From: Exiguobacterium acetylicum DSM 20416
Lineage (GTDB): Bacteria > Bacillota > Bacilli > Exiguobacteriales > Exiguobacteriaceae
NCBI RefSeq assembly: GCF_000702605.1
Contig: NZ_JNIR01000001.1
Coordinates: 2,222,501-2,286,500, forward strand
Reading direction: 5' to 3'
Length of the DNA: 64,000 bases
Shown here: piece after piece, positions 1-8,320 of the stretch
Position numbering within the stretch: the first letter of the stretch is position 1
Layout: the number at the start of each line of letters is the position of its first letter
The notes under the pieces: model-generated
Seen by the model: the letters and a program-made list of their open reading frames with translations, nothing else
Databases searched by the model: none
Told to the model about the DNA's origin: nothing
Position numbers and translations under genes: made by a program

Positions 1-661
1 TCCGTTCAAGTTGTTGATCAAGCTTTACGATGTTTTCTAAAAGCAGTCCTTTTTGGGGACCGAACAGATAAGCTGGACCATCTGGACCATGATAAAGGGC
101 TGTCACATCGACGAGCGCTTCCAGTTGAACAGGATACGCCGGGCATTGAATAGTATGCGTCTCAAGTAACGGATTCGTTTGAAATGAAATCGGGTCACCC
201 AAGGCATCCTGTAACCGACAGCCGACTTCTGCGAGCAAACCAAGTCCTCCATCCGTCGTACCAGTCCCGCCTAAAGCCAGTCGGATCTGCGTGATTCCTT
301 GATCACGTAACTGAGCAATCAAACGACCGACACCACGCGTATTCATTCGGACGGGATCATCCTCGCTTCGCCGCATCGGCAATCCACAAATACGCGCGAC
401 TTCGATGACGGCATCTGTACCCTTGACAGCGTACTCTACTTCACACGGACGACCTGCCAAATCCATCGTCATCGCCGTCTTCACGTCATATCCGAGTGCG
501 AGATAGACATCGAGCGTTCCCTCCCCGCCGTCCGCAACAGGCGAAGAATCGATGATTGCTGTCGAATCATACGCTCGGATTCCGGAGGCGACAGCTTCTG
601 CCGCCTCGTTCGAAGAAATACTCCCTTTGAATGCATCCATCAAAATCAAGTGACGTCCCAT
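1..661 (-). CDS. Glycerate kinase (partial, N-terminal part)
   Basis: Glycerate kinase of the GarK/GlxK type, which phosphorylates D-glycerate with ATP to give phosphoglycerate in the cytoplasm. The gene runs off the left edge, so only about 220 residues from the start are visible. The translation opens MGRHLILMDAFKGS, followed by an SPVADGGEG motif near residue 42 and a GGTGTTDGGLG motif near residue 131; both are typical of the family. The ATG at 661 follows an AGGGGGAA Shine-Dalgarno sequence at normal distance. It is transcribed divergently from the zinc-ribbon gene at 793. Whether the product is 2- or 3-phosphoglycerate cannot be told from the sequence. Confidence 0.9.
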   Translation of the reverse strand, partial: MGRHLILMDAFKGSISSNEAAEAVASGIRAYDSTAIIDSSPVADGGEGTLDVYLALGYDVKTAMTMDLAGRPCEVEYAVKGTDAVIEVARICGLPMRRSEDDPVRMNTRGVGRLIAQLRDQGITQIRLALGGTGTTDGGLGLLAEVGCRLQDALGDPISFQTNPLLETHTIQCPAYPVQLEALVDVTALYHGPDGPAYLFGPQKGLLLENIVKLDQQLER

Positions 662-792
662 CTGTCCATTCCCCCTAAAAAACTCATATCAAGTTTTGAT
701 TGCGTTTCCAATTAATGTTACGATGATACTAATTTCAAATTACTATTACCTTATCTGACATTTCATTTTACATACACAGGAGGTCTTATTTC

Positions 793-1482
793 ATGGAACG
801 CTGTTCGTTATGTGGTACACCACTTCGTCAACACGATATGACTTGTTCTCATTGCCAACATCCTGTCATCAAAAAAGAACGACCAGTTGAACCACCCGCT
901 CCGTCCTTTTCACGGGCTTGGCTCATCAGCACCTGTCTTTTGCTCTTTCTCGTCGGAGGGGCCGGTTTCCTGTGGTATTCGTTAAAAGATCCCGTTTCGC
1001 CGGAAGCCGGTCAGACACCTAGCGTCGAAGCACTCGCTCTTTCTGAATGGTCCGATGAACAAACAGCTTACAATCAAACGTATTCGAAAGATCGACCTCC
1101 GACATCCTATGATGTCCTTCGTTTCGTCCGCCAATACACACGAACGATTCCAGAGCTTGCGACGTATTCAAAGAAATACGATTCCATCGAGACGTTTTCT
1201 GCGATCCAGTTTACGACCTTGAAGGTATTCGAATCCGAGTTCGACCATCTTGAGCGGTTGACGAATGCCGTTGATGCGCCTGTCGCTCCAAGTGTTCTTG
1301 CCGTGACATTCCAAAAATTCACGTCAAAAGGCACCACGTATCACTTGCGCACACAGGAAACGTACCAAATCGCGACTGCAGAAGGTTCAAAGCCTGTGAC
1401 CTACCGCGTTCATTATCGTTTGAAAGTGCATACGGATCATCTGCAAATCATTGATGTCAACCGGACGGAGGTGCACTCATGA
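793..1482 (+). CDS. Zinc-ribbon, single-pass membrane protein (TcaA-like architecture)
   Basis: 229 aa. A short cytoplasmic zinc ribbon (C4, C7, C18, C21) is followed by a basic/proline linker, one membrane helix at about residues 45-65 and an extracellular domain of about 160 residues. The shape is that of TcaA-like envelope proteins, but I recognise no specific function. The gene overlaps the downstream lipoprotein gene by 4 bp (ATGA), so the two are translationally coupled and the products probably work together at the membrane. An AGGAGG site precedes the start. The gene at 48444 has the same cysteine spacing, membrane helix and C-terminal pattern and is a clear paralogue. Confidence 0.8.
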   Translation: MERCSLCGTPLRQHDMTCSHCQHPVIKKERPVEPPAPSFSRAWLISTCLLLFLVGGAGFLWYSLKDPVSPEAGQTPSVEALALSEWSDEQTAYNQTYSKDRPPTSYDVLRFVRQYTRTIPELATYSKKYDSIETFSAIQFTTLKVFESEFDHLERLTNAVDAPVAPSVLAVTFQKFTSKGTTYHLRTQETYQIATAEGSKPVTYRVHYRLKVHTDHLQIIDVNRTEVHS

Positions 1483-2099
1483 AACGTGTACTCCTCTGTC
1501 TGCCCCTTTGTCTCCTGATGGCGTGTTCACCCGAAACATCCAAGATTCAAGAACAGCTCGAACAGCAAACCTACACCCGCGCCGTTGAACAATCGAAACA
1601 AGACATCGATGAACCGGCTGCTCGACTGATGGTTCAGCTTGAGCGACAGCTTGCCGGTTATCAACTGCGTGATGTCTTAAAAACGGCGGAGGCGATCGAA
1701 CGCCTTCAACTCGCAGCGGATCATCCCGTCCAAAAACGAGCCGAAGCCATCGCTCTCAGTGCAAGAGAGACGCTACAACAAGTCAAACAGTTCGAAGGAA
1801 CATATGAAGTTGAACGAAGCACGCTCGAAGACGAGCCGTTCGACGGAACTGGGCGCATCGATGTCTCTTTTGATGAGCAAGATACGTTCATCGCGACGCT
1901 TCGCTTTGATCAGTTCGGTCTCCCGGACGCGCTCCGAAACGATGAGGAGACCATCCGTTTCGAACCCGATCTCTCCGCTCGTGTCAGTTTATCTGGAGGA
2001 CAAGTCAGCTATCGCTTCGTCCGTTCGACACTCCGCGTGACGTTCGAAGGTCCCGGCGGTAAGCGCATCTATCAACTCAAACAACTGTCAGATAAATAA
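1479..2099 (+). CDS. Lipoprotein of unknown function
   Basis: 206 aa. The N-terminus is a lipoprotein signal with lipobox LMAC (C16), so the protein should be lipid-anchored outside the membrane. A helical, charged middle part (about residues 20-105) is followed by a beta-rich C-terminal half. It is coupled by a 4-bp overlap to the zinc-ribbon membrane protein upstream. The same two-gene arrangement occurs at 48444-49864, where the second gene also encodes a lipoprotein of similar size, so the pair looks like a conserved envelope module. I recognise no catalytic motif. Confidence 0.75.
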   Translation: MKRVLLCLPLCLLMACSPETSKIQEQLEQQTYTRAVEQSKQDIDEPAARLMVQLERQLAGYQLRDVLKTAEAIERLQLAADHPVQKRAEAIALSARETLQQVKQFEGTYEVERSTLEDEPFDGTGRIDVSFDEQDTFIATLRFDQFGLPDALRNDEETIRFEPDLSARVSLSGGQVSYRFVRSTLRVTFEGPGGKRIYQLKQLSDK

Positions 2100-2104
2100 C
2101 CAGT

Positions 2105-2156
2105 AAAACGCCGCTTTACTTGAGACGATCCTCGAGTGAAGCGGCGCTTTTTTATG
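2105..2156. terminator. Bidirectional intrinsic terminator
   Basis: GC-rich stem with arms CGCCGCTT (2109-2116) and AAGCGGCG (2139-2146), followed by a run of T and preceded by a short A run. It lies between the convergent lipoprotein and oxidoreductase genes and can serve both. Confidence 0.85.
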
Positions 2157-2164
2157 ATTTTAAT

Positions 2165-3076
2165 TTAACGTGTTGCTTGAACCTGCTCATACACCTGTTG
2201 GCATAATTCATGTGTCGCGAGGCTATCAGAAGCTACGACCGACTCGGAGGATTCCCCTTTGACCGTCCGAAGGAACGCGTCCAGCATACCGACGAATCCA
2301 CGGCGCTTTAATGTCGCTTCCCAGTTATCGAGCGGATATCGAAGCGTGCCTTCTTTCGTCAATTGATTGAGTATCGTCACGTCCGTTGCGATTCGTTTTT
2401 CTTCCGGTCCCATCATTTCGACGCGTTCTTCCGTGATGCCGTTATTGCGGTTCATGACACCGATTGCCGTGATACCGTTTGAGACGAATTGAATCGTCAC
2501 GTGATGCAGACCGCTTGCGTCCTGCTTACTCTTGACGTGTAGGTCTTCAATCTCACCGCGTCCTGTCAAGAAACGCAGTGTATCCGCAACATGAATGAAG
2601 TCGTCAAATAGAAACGGCTTAGCGTCTTCGATGAACGACGTCCGATTTTTTTGCATGAGGACGAGATTCGGATCGTTGACCTCAAGCAAGCGCTGATGCG
2701 CTGAAGCGAAGCGTCGATTGAATCCCGTGATAAACGGTAACTGTTTCTCTTCCGACAAACGTGTCAGTTCACGAATCTCTTCGATTTCCATCGAGACCGG
2801 CTTATCAACGTAGACGGCGATTCCTGCTTCAAGCGCTTGCCGTGCCTGCTCCGCATGGACGACAGTCGCTGAATGGATCATGACCGCATCGATTCCCTCC
2901 TGTACGGCGTCAGCAAACGTCGCGTATGTTCCTGCAAAGCGATAGGCCGCTTGCAATCGTTTTGCTTTTTCCTCGTCTCGCGAGATCAGATACACCTCGA
3001 TATCGGATCGTTCGGCATAGACGGGTAAGTAGGCTTTTTGTGCGATGTCCCCTAGACCAATGACTGCTAATTTCAT
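2165..3076 (-). CDS. Gfo/Idh/MocA family NAD(P)-dependent oxidoreductase
   Basis: 303 aa. The N-terminal Rossmann fold begins MKLAVIGLGDIAQKAYLP, the dinucleotide-binding glycine motif. A DKPVS motif (EKP-type, catalytic/cofactor lysine) lies near residue 92 and a GFNRRF motif near residue 118. The C-terminal part is the usual beta-sheet substrate domain. The family oxidises or reduces sugars, inositols and similar alcohols in the cytoplasm; the substrate here is unknown. The start at 3076 is supported by an AGGAGG site. The gene is single and shares terminator 2105-2156 with the convergent lipoprotein gene. Confidence 0.88.
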   Translation of the reverse strand: MKLAVIGLGDIAQKAYLPVYAERSDIEVYLISRDEEKAKRLQAAYRFAGTYATFADAVQEGIDAVMIHSATVVHAEQARQALEAGIAVYVDKPVSMEIEEIRELTRLSEEKQLPFITGFNRRFASAHQRLLEVNDPNLVLMQKNRTSFIEDAKPFLFDDFIHVADTLRFLTGRGEIEDLHVKSKQDASGLHHVTIQFVSNGITAIGVMNRNNGITEERVEMMGPEEKRIATDVTILNQLTKEGTLRYPLDNWEATLKRRGFVGMLDAFLRTVKGESSESVVASDSLATHELCQQVYEQVQATR

Positions 3077-3248
3077 GTGAACTCCTCCTTTTCCTCTGTT
3101 GCTTACATTCCCTATGATACGTCAATTGACACGAAAAGATGGAAATCAGCTCGTTACAGGATTCGAATTCCTTTTTTTGAAAAGAAGTGAATTTCCTTTT
3201 TTTGTTTTATGATAAAACCATATTTGAACAAGGAGGGAATGAGTTTTT

Positions 3249-4502
3249 ATGAAGCGCTTGCTCCGTACTAGTCTTACGCTCTTATTATTGTTCGCTTTAT
3301 GTCTTCCTGCCATACCTGCAAAGGCAGCCAGTTACCAAGTCGTCGTCACTTCGACGATTGGGGCGAACATCCGCTCAAAGCCGAGTACAGCCTCGTCTGC
3401 GACAATCGTCCGACGTGCCGCGTACAAGGCAAAATTCACAGCCGTCTCGTATACGAATGGCTGGTATAAGATCAAGGACGGAGGTACATATCGTTATCTA
3501 TCGAACCAAGTCGCTAAAAAAGTAACGAGTAGTTCCGTGAAGACGTACAAAATCGTCGTCTACTCGAAAGCTGGAGCGAACGTCCGGACATCACCAAGCA
3601 CGGCCTCATCAAAAAATATCAAACGACTCGCATCCTACAATTCGAAGTTCAATGCAGTCTCGTACTCGAACGGTTGGTATAAGGTCAAAGGGAAAGTCAA
3701 TTATTATTACGTCTCTAGCCAAGTTGCCCGAAAAGTGACGACGAGCAGCCCTAAACCATCGAGTGGCAGTTATCCGGTTGCATCGATGCGGTATTTCAAG
3801 CTTGGATCGTCAAGTTATCAATTGACGAAGGAAAGCTTCGTCCGTCGTTACCCAGCGAGTACGACGAAACTGTTGACGGGAATCGTCGCGTATGATGAAG
3901 CAGCACGTAAAGGTACGCTCGATCAAGTGTTCACTCTGACGTCTTCGATGTTATCCGTTCCGGCAGGTAGCAGTGTCGCTGGCTTCCGGGCTGGCGATAA
4001 AGTCACGATGCGTCAACTGTTGAACGGGATGCTGATCCGCTCTGGTAATGATGCAGCAAAAGCGATCGCTGTCCGGACAGCAGGTTCTGAATCGAAGTTC
4101 GTCTCGTACATGAACAGTCGCGCCCGTTCAATCGGGATGAGTGCGAACCATTTCATGAACCCACATGGCTTCTATCATCCAAGTCATTACACGACGGCTG
4201 CTGATATGCAAAAACTCGCGAATACATATGCGAAGTACAGCGCGCTCATGACGATCAGTGGACGAAAATCATACCAGACGACTGTCAAAGGACCGTACGC
4301 ACGGACATTGACGTGGTATCACACGAACACGTCACTTCCAGGTGATACGCGTGTTTATGCGAGCAAGACCGGTTACACACCGGAATCTGGTTACACACGT
4401 GTCTTCTTCATCAAAAAAGGCTCGACGCGATATGGTCTTGTCACACTGAAAGGATCGTTGTCTCAAACCGAGACGACACTCCGTTCTGTCTTGAACCAAT
4501 GA
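3249..4502 (+). CDS. Secreted D-alanyl-D-alanine carboxypeptidase (S11) with two SH3 domains
   Basis: 417 aa. Signal peptide of about 27 residues ending AKA, then two bacterial SH3 domains (about residues 28-92 and 97-163; each has a GANIRS/GANVRT start and an NGWYK core), then a serine-linker and an S11 penicillin-binding domain. All three active-site motifs are present: STTK (S204-K207), SGN (265-267) and KTG (373-375). It should trim the terminal D-Ala from peptidoglycan stem peptides outside the cell, with the SH3 repeats binding wall. No C-terminal amphipathic anchor is visible, so wall retention may rest on the SH3 domains. It is monocistronic, with an AGGAGG site upstream and a terminator directly after. 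Confidence 0.92.
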   Translation: MKRLLRTSLTLLLLFALCLPAIPAKAASYQVVVTSTIGANIRSKPSTASSATIVRRAAYKAKFTAVSYTNGWYKIKDGGTYRYLSNQVAKKVTSSSVKTYKIVVYSKAGANVRTSPSTASSKNIKRLASYNSKFNAVSYSNGWYKVKGKVNYYYVSSQVARKVTTSSPKPSSGSYPVASMRYFKLGSSSYQLTKESFVRRYPASTTKLLTGIVAYDEAARKGTLDQVFTLTSSMLSVPAGSSVAGFRAGDKVTMRQLLNGMLIRSGNDAAKAIAVRTAGSESKFVSYMNSRARSIGMSANHFMNPHGFYHPSHYTTAADMQKLANTYAKYSALMTISGRKSYQTTVKGPYARTLTWYHTNTSLPGDTRVYASKTGYTPESGYTRVFFIKKGSTRYGLVTLKGSLSQTETTLRSVLNQ

Positions 4503-4512
4503 TCTTTTAATC

Positions 4513-4552
4513 AACAACCTGATTCCCTTTCCGGGAGTCAGGTTGTTTTTCG
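4513..4552 (+). terminator. Intrinsic terminator
   Basis: Hairpin with arms AACAACCTGA (4513-4522) and TCAGGTTGTT (4538-4547) and a T run, 10 bp after the carboxypeptidase stop codon. Confidence 0.85.
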
Positions 4553-4655
4553 TTTCGCCTCTAAAATTATGCTTGCGCTGAAAACGAATTCATCTTAGAG
4601 TTAAGTTTAGAATCAGACGTCTGACGTCTTAATGAAGGAGAGTTTTACGTGGGAA

Positions 4656-5255
4656 ATGTCAGTTTGTTATTTGGGGGGCGTCGCGCTCTTTTTAAATAGT
4701 TTGACCTTGTTCGGAAAAGTCGATCTCCGTAGTGCGGGTGTCTTCAGCCTTATCACTGGTCTATTGCAGACGTTCATCGCGACCTATCTCGTCATCGGTG
4801 CAGCAGGTGATCCAGCCCTGACGTTCGGATACGCGAGCATCTATCTGTTTGCCTTTACGTATGTGTACGTCGGGATCACGTTCTTATTCAATCTCGACGG
4901 GAGCGGTGTCGGTTGGTTTTCCTTGTTCGTCGCGATTGCCGCCTTGTTTTATGCGTTCGTCAGCTTTACGACGAATGACATCATCGGTGGTGTGACCTGG
5001 TTGTTCTGGGCACTGCTCTGGAGCCTGTTCTTCCTCGGAATGGGAATGAATCGCCCGATTGATGCAATCACTGCCCGCGTTGCCCTCGTCTTGAGCTGGT
5101 TGACGTTGATCGCACCGGCACTGATTGGTCTTCGGTTCGGCTACTTCAGTTCGGCATACCAGTGGTTATGGAGCGGTGCTGCCATTCTGACTGTTGTTTA
5201 TTTCCTCTATACGATGATGAAATTCTCGATGCTTCGGACGATCCGCTCGTCGTGA
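4656..5255 (+). CDS. AmiS/UreI family amide/urea channel
   Basis: 199 aa of almost continuous hydrophobic sequence forming six or seven helices. The first helix (YLGGVALFLNSLTLFGKVD) and the FGYASIYLFAFTYVYVG segment are typical of AmiS/UreI, inner-membrane channels for urea or short amides. No urease or amidase gene is adjacent, so the substrate is open. I place the start at ATG 4656, because an in-frame ATG at 4632 would put the ribosome binding site (GAAGGAGAG, about 4634-4642) inside the gene. The spacing to 4656 is rather long, so the start is uncertain. Confidence 0.82.
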   Translation: MSVCYLGGVALFLNSLTLFGKVDLRSAGVFSLITGLLQTFIATYLVIGAAGDPALTFGYASIYLFAFTYVYVGITFLFNLDGSGVGWFSLFVAIAALFYAFVSFTTNDIIGGVTWLFWALLWSLFFLGMGMNRPIDAITARVALVLSWLTLIAPALIGLRFGYFSSAYQWLWSGAAILTVVYFLYTMMKFSMLRTIRSS

Positions 5256-5272
5256 CACGCTAATCAATTCAT

Positions 5273-5323
5273 CAAAAAAGATGTCCATTTTCGGTTTTGA
5301 ATCGGAGATGGACATCTTTTTTG
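5273..5323 (+). terminator. Intrinsic terminator
   Basis: A perfect 12-bp stem (AAAGATGTCCAT at 5277-5288, ATGGACATCTTT at 5308-5319) with T-rich 3' end follows the AmiS/UreI gene. Confidence 0.85.
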
Positions 5324-5362
5324 TTCAATTTGTAGTACGCGTCAAAAGAACAGAGGAGGAGT

Positions 5363-5457
5363 TTGTTCGCTCGACATCGCTTCCTAGGGAAAATGACCCT
5401 GCAGCGCAGCGAAGCGGCACGATGCTTGTCCCAGGAAAACGATGCGAGGCGAACAAA
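5363..5457. repeat. Imperfect inverted repeat in a convergent intergenic region
   Basis: A left arm at 5363-5390 (begins TTTGTTCGC, ends TTCCTAGGG) and a right arm at 5431-5457 (CCCAGGAA ... GCGAACAAA) are imperfect reverse complements separated by about 40 bp. The whole could fold as one long hairpin. It lies between the AmiS/UreI terminator and the LCP gene and is not needed as a terminator on the plus side. It may be a small dispersed intergenic element; no second copy is visible in this window. Confidence 0.5.
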
Positions 5458-5481
5458 GCGTACGCTCGTTCTTCCCTCATA

Positions 5482-6372
5482 TCATTCCAATGCTTCCTGC
5501 AGCTGAGCTTGAACTTCTTTCAACGACTTATCCGTCGGATGCCAATAGTAGATGCCGTCCGATTCGATGCCACCTTTCCCATCAAGTGATAAGGTCTCGA
5601 CATTTCGTAAAGCATCCCGGTAATCCGTCGCGACGGTCCGAGCAACGGAAAACGGTACGTTTGTCTTAACGTTTTTCCCGAGTGCTTCAAGGATGGCATT
5701 GAAGCGACGAATCGAGAAGTCCTCCGTCATCTTATCAGCAACCGCCTGAACGACTTGCCGTTGACGGATTTGTCGTCCGAAATCTCCGCGTGGATCATCA
5801 TAGCGCATTCGCGCATAAGCGAGCGCTTCCTTCCCGTTCAGTGAAAGTTCTCCTTTAGGGAACTGCATCTCATAGTATGAAAAATCGATATCGTTCTCGA
5901 CGGTGACCCCATCGACGGCGTTGACGAGATCCGTAAAGCCGTCTAGATTGATCTCTGCAAAATAGTCAATCCGGATATCGAGCAGATGACTAACCGTATC
6001 GAGTGACATCTGTGGACCACCAAACGCATACGCGTGATTGATCTTATCATTCGACCCATTACCGATGATTTCTGTCTTCAAATCACGTGGGATACTGATC
6101 ATCTGGCTCTTATTCGTATTCGGGTCAATCGTCACGACGATGATCGTGTCACTACGTCCTGTCTCATTTTTCCGTTGATCGACGCCGAGCAAGAGAAACG
6201 AGAGTCCTTTTTTCTGTTCGACGGCCTTCTCTGTCTCGACGCTCGCCTTGACCGGCACTTGAACCTCTTGAAGTGTTTGACTCGCTTTATGATAGACATA
6301 TCCGCCTGAACCGAAGAGAAGGAGCAGGCAAATCCCCGTCAGTGTCAGTACGATCCATTTCCATTTCTTCAT
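5482..6372 (-). CDS. LytR-CpsA-Psr (LCP) family glycopolymer-peptidoglycan ligase
   Basis: 296 aa. A short cytoplasmic end, a membrane helix (about residues 5-27) and an extracellular LCP domain with the family motifs LLLGVDQR, GRSDTIIVV, ISIPRDL, an INHAYAFGG segment and an ALAYARMRYDDPRGDFGRQ stretch carrying the conserved arginines. LCP enzymes move undecaprenyl-linked polymers onto peptidoglycan. Only 29 bp separate it from the last gene of the exopolysaccharide operon, with no terminator between, so it probably attaches that polymer to the wall. ATG 6372 has AAGGAG at good spacing; an in-frame GTG lies one codon upstream. Confidence 0.92.
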   Translation of the reverse strand: MKKWKWIVLTLTGICLLLLFGSGGYVYHKASQTLQEVQVPVKASVETEKAVEQKKGLSFLLLGVDQRKNETGRSDTIIVVTIDPNTNKSQMISIPRDLKTEIIGNGSNDKINHAYAFGGPQMSLDTVSHLLDIRIDYFAEINLDGFTDLVNAVDGVTVENDIDFSYYEMQFPKGELSLNGKEALAYARMRYDDPRGDFGRQIRQRQVVQAVADKMTEDFSIRRFNAILEALGKNVKTNVPFSVARTVATDYRDALRNVETLSLDGKGGIESDGIYYWHPTDKSLKEVQAQLQEALE

Positions 6373-6401
6373 CACCCATTCTCCTTTTCTTCGATTTGAA
6401 T

Positions 6402-7145
6402 TCAGGACGGTCGTTGTGCCTCAAGTATGAGCAACGCATTGCGCCAGCTACCGAACAAGGCAGTGATGACACCGATGCTCGGTGCATCGCGTCCGATACT
6501 GAACCGTTGATAACTTGCGATCGTCAGATTTTCCGTTTCTTGCGCGGCTGCAGCAAGTACGTCGAGTACCTCTTCTTCCCGCCAGCGTTTACGGGGAAAT
6601 TCGATCCCGATGATTTCCAGGGCGTTCGACCAAGAGCCGTACCGGCGGGCAATCGTTGCGACGGTCGGACGATTTTGACCAGCCGCCCACTTCGTGTAGG
6701 TCTGGCTCGTCAAGACCGGCAAGGCACCTTGCGCTTCAAGTAGTGACTCGATGATCCGTTGTTCCATTTCCTGTACGCGTTCCTTCAAGATATCTGCTTC
6801 TGACAATGCCTGCTGCCACGAGTTGAATTGATGGACGATATCCGTCAGGCTTGGTGCTTGCTTCTGTTGTGCCCATTCGCGGTACGTCGCGCTCGTGAAA
6901 GGATCGAGTTCCTCCCGTGCCTGACGCAAAGCGTCAATGATTTCCGATTTCGTGAACGTCAAGCGGGCTTGTCCGATGCCAGCTCGTTCCAAGGCAATCT
7001 GCCACGATCCAAACAGCATCAAGATTTCCGCGACGCTTGGATGAGTGGTGTTCAGTTGCCAGCGGAAATAGGTATTGGCCGTCAATTCATTCTTCCCGTT
7101 CGCAGCGAGACGGAGTGCGTGGATCGCTTCCTCCATATCGCGCAT
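6402..7145 (-). CDS. Protein of four homing-endonuclease-associated (HNH_repeat-like) repeats
   Basis: 247 aa made almost wholly of four repeats of about 60 residues (roughly 4-57, 66-118, 128-180, 190-242). Each has the pattern Y..W......PS...I...F/Y-GSW..AL. This is the small helical repeat found beside homing endonucleases and thought to bind DNA; no nuclease domain is present. I start it at ATG 7145, preceded by GAAGGGG, rather than ATG 7172, because this aligns with the paralogue at 21556. It follows the aminotransferase directly in the exopolysaccharide operon. It may be a DNA-binding regulator of the locus, but that is inference. Confidence 0.75.
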   Translation of the reverse strand: MRDMEEAIHALRLAANGKNELTANTYFRWQLNTTHPSVAEILMLFGSWQIALERAGIGQARLTFTKSEIIDALRQAREELDPFTSATYREWAQQKQAPSLTDIVHQFNSWQQALSEADILKERVQEMEQRIIESLLEAQGALPVLTSQTYTKWAAGQNRPTVATIARRYGSWSNALEIIGIEFPRKRWREEEVLDVLAAAAQETENLTIASYQRFSIGRDAPSIGVITALFGSWRNALLILEAQRPS

Positions 7146-7168
7146 GACGATGTCCCCTTCCCATATAT

Positions 7169-8320
7169 TCATGACTGGACGTTCCGGCGTACGGTCGTCT
7201 GCAAGGCGTGACGAACGTTTCGGATGACGACGGCTTGTTCGGTGAACGTCATTTGTGAAGCAGACGGAAGGCAGATGCCGTCTTCAAACAGGCGCCGGCT
7301 GACATCATTCCCTTCTGCTGTGACGAATGGTACATCGCGATAGACGGGCTGTAAGTGCATCGGTTTCCAGACCGGGCGGGATTCTGCGTTTGCTTGTTGC
7401 AACGTCCGAATCATTGCATCACGTTGCGCTTGACCACCAGGTAAGAGAAAAGCACTGAGCCAGCGGTTGGCGAATGTTCCGGTCTGCTCGACTTGCGACG
7501 TGACGCCGTCCGGTGCAAAGGCACGATCGTAACGATCAAAGATTTTCCGCCGCGCATCGACGCGTTGATCGAGGACTTCAAGTTGTCCGCGTCCGATCCC
7601 AGCAGCGACGTTGCTCATCCGGTAATTGTAGCCGACTTCCGTATGCTCGTAATGGAGGACCGGTTGTCGCGCCTGTGTCCCGAGATAGAAGGCGCGTTCG
7701 ATCAAGGCTGGATCATTTGCGACGAGCATCCCACCACCTGACGTCGTGATGATTTTGTTGCCATTGAATGAATAGATCCCGAACGTCCCGAACGTTCCTG
7801 TCATCCGCCCGTTGACGCGTGTTCCAAGTGACTCTGCTGCGTCTTCAATCAACGGGACATCGTACTCTTCACAGAGGGCGGCGATCTCCTCGATTTGCGC
7901 TGCGACACCGTAGAGATGGACGACGATGACCGCTTTCGGAAGTTTTCCTCGCGTTGCTGCCTGGATCAACGCGCGTCGGAGTGCAATGGGTGACATGTTC
8001 CATGTTTCCTCTTCCGAATCAATCAGGACGGGACTAGCACCAACGTAGCGAATCGGATTCGTCGAAGCGATGAACGTCAAGGACTGACAGAAGACGTCAT
8101 CCCCCGTCGTGACACCAAGCGTCGCGAGTGCCAAGTGGATCGCCGCCGTTCCGCTACTCGTCGCAAGTGCTGCACCAGCCCCTGTGTAGGCACGCATATC
8201 TCGCTCAAAGGCGTCGACGTTCGGTCCGAGCGGTGCGACCCAGTTCGTCTCGAGTGCTTCCGTGACGTAACGTGCTTCTTGGCCACTTAAGTGCGGGATG
8301 GAGAGCGGGATGTGTTTCAT
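7169..8320 (-). CDS. DegT/DnrJ/EryC1/StrS sugar aminotransferase
   Basis: 383 aa PLP-dependent aminotransferase opening MKHIPLSIPHLSGQE. An SSGTAAIHLAL motif (PLP phosphate binding), VHLYG and EDAAESLG (PLP-binding aspartate region) and the FSFNGNK-type lysine segment (YSFNGNKIITTSGGG) are all present. With the UDP-GlcNAc 4,6-dehydratase encoded at 17397 it should make a UDP-4-amino-4,6-dideoxy sugar, as in PglF/PglE. The start is ATG 8320, which has GGGAGG upstream and overlaps the previous stop by 4 bp (ATGA). No PglD-like acetyltransferase is in the cluster; the preceding gene is FemAB/GNAT-like. Confidence 0.92.
   Translation of the reverse strand: MKHIPLSIPHLSGQEARYVTEALETNWVAPLGPNVDAFERDMRAYTGAGAALATSSGTAAIHLALATLGVTTGDDVFCQSLTFIASTNPIRYVGASPVLIDSEEETWNMSPIALRRALIQAATRGKLPKAVIVVHLYGVAAQIEEIAALCEEYDVPLIEDAAESLGTRVNGRMTGTFGTFGIYSFNGNKIITTSGGGMLVANDPALIERAFYLGTQARQPVLHYEHTEVGYNYRMSNVAAGIGRGQLEVLDQRVDARRKIFDRYDRAFAPDGVTSQVEQTGTFANRWLSAFLLPGGQAQRDAMIRTLQQANAESRPVWKPMHLQPVYRDVPFVTAEGNDVSRRLFEDGICLPSASQMTFTEQAVVIRNVRHALQTTVRRNVQS

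Noticed and set aside
4614..4623. Palindrome CAGACGTCTG upstream of the AmiS/UreI gene
   Set aside because: Too short, with no second copy or known factor, to call it an operator.
5281..5669. Open frames across the convergent region between the AmiS/UreI and LCP genes
   Set aside because: They run through a terminator and the inverted repeat, lack ribosome binding sites and overlap the LCP gene on the other strand.
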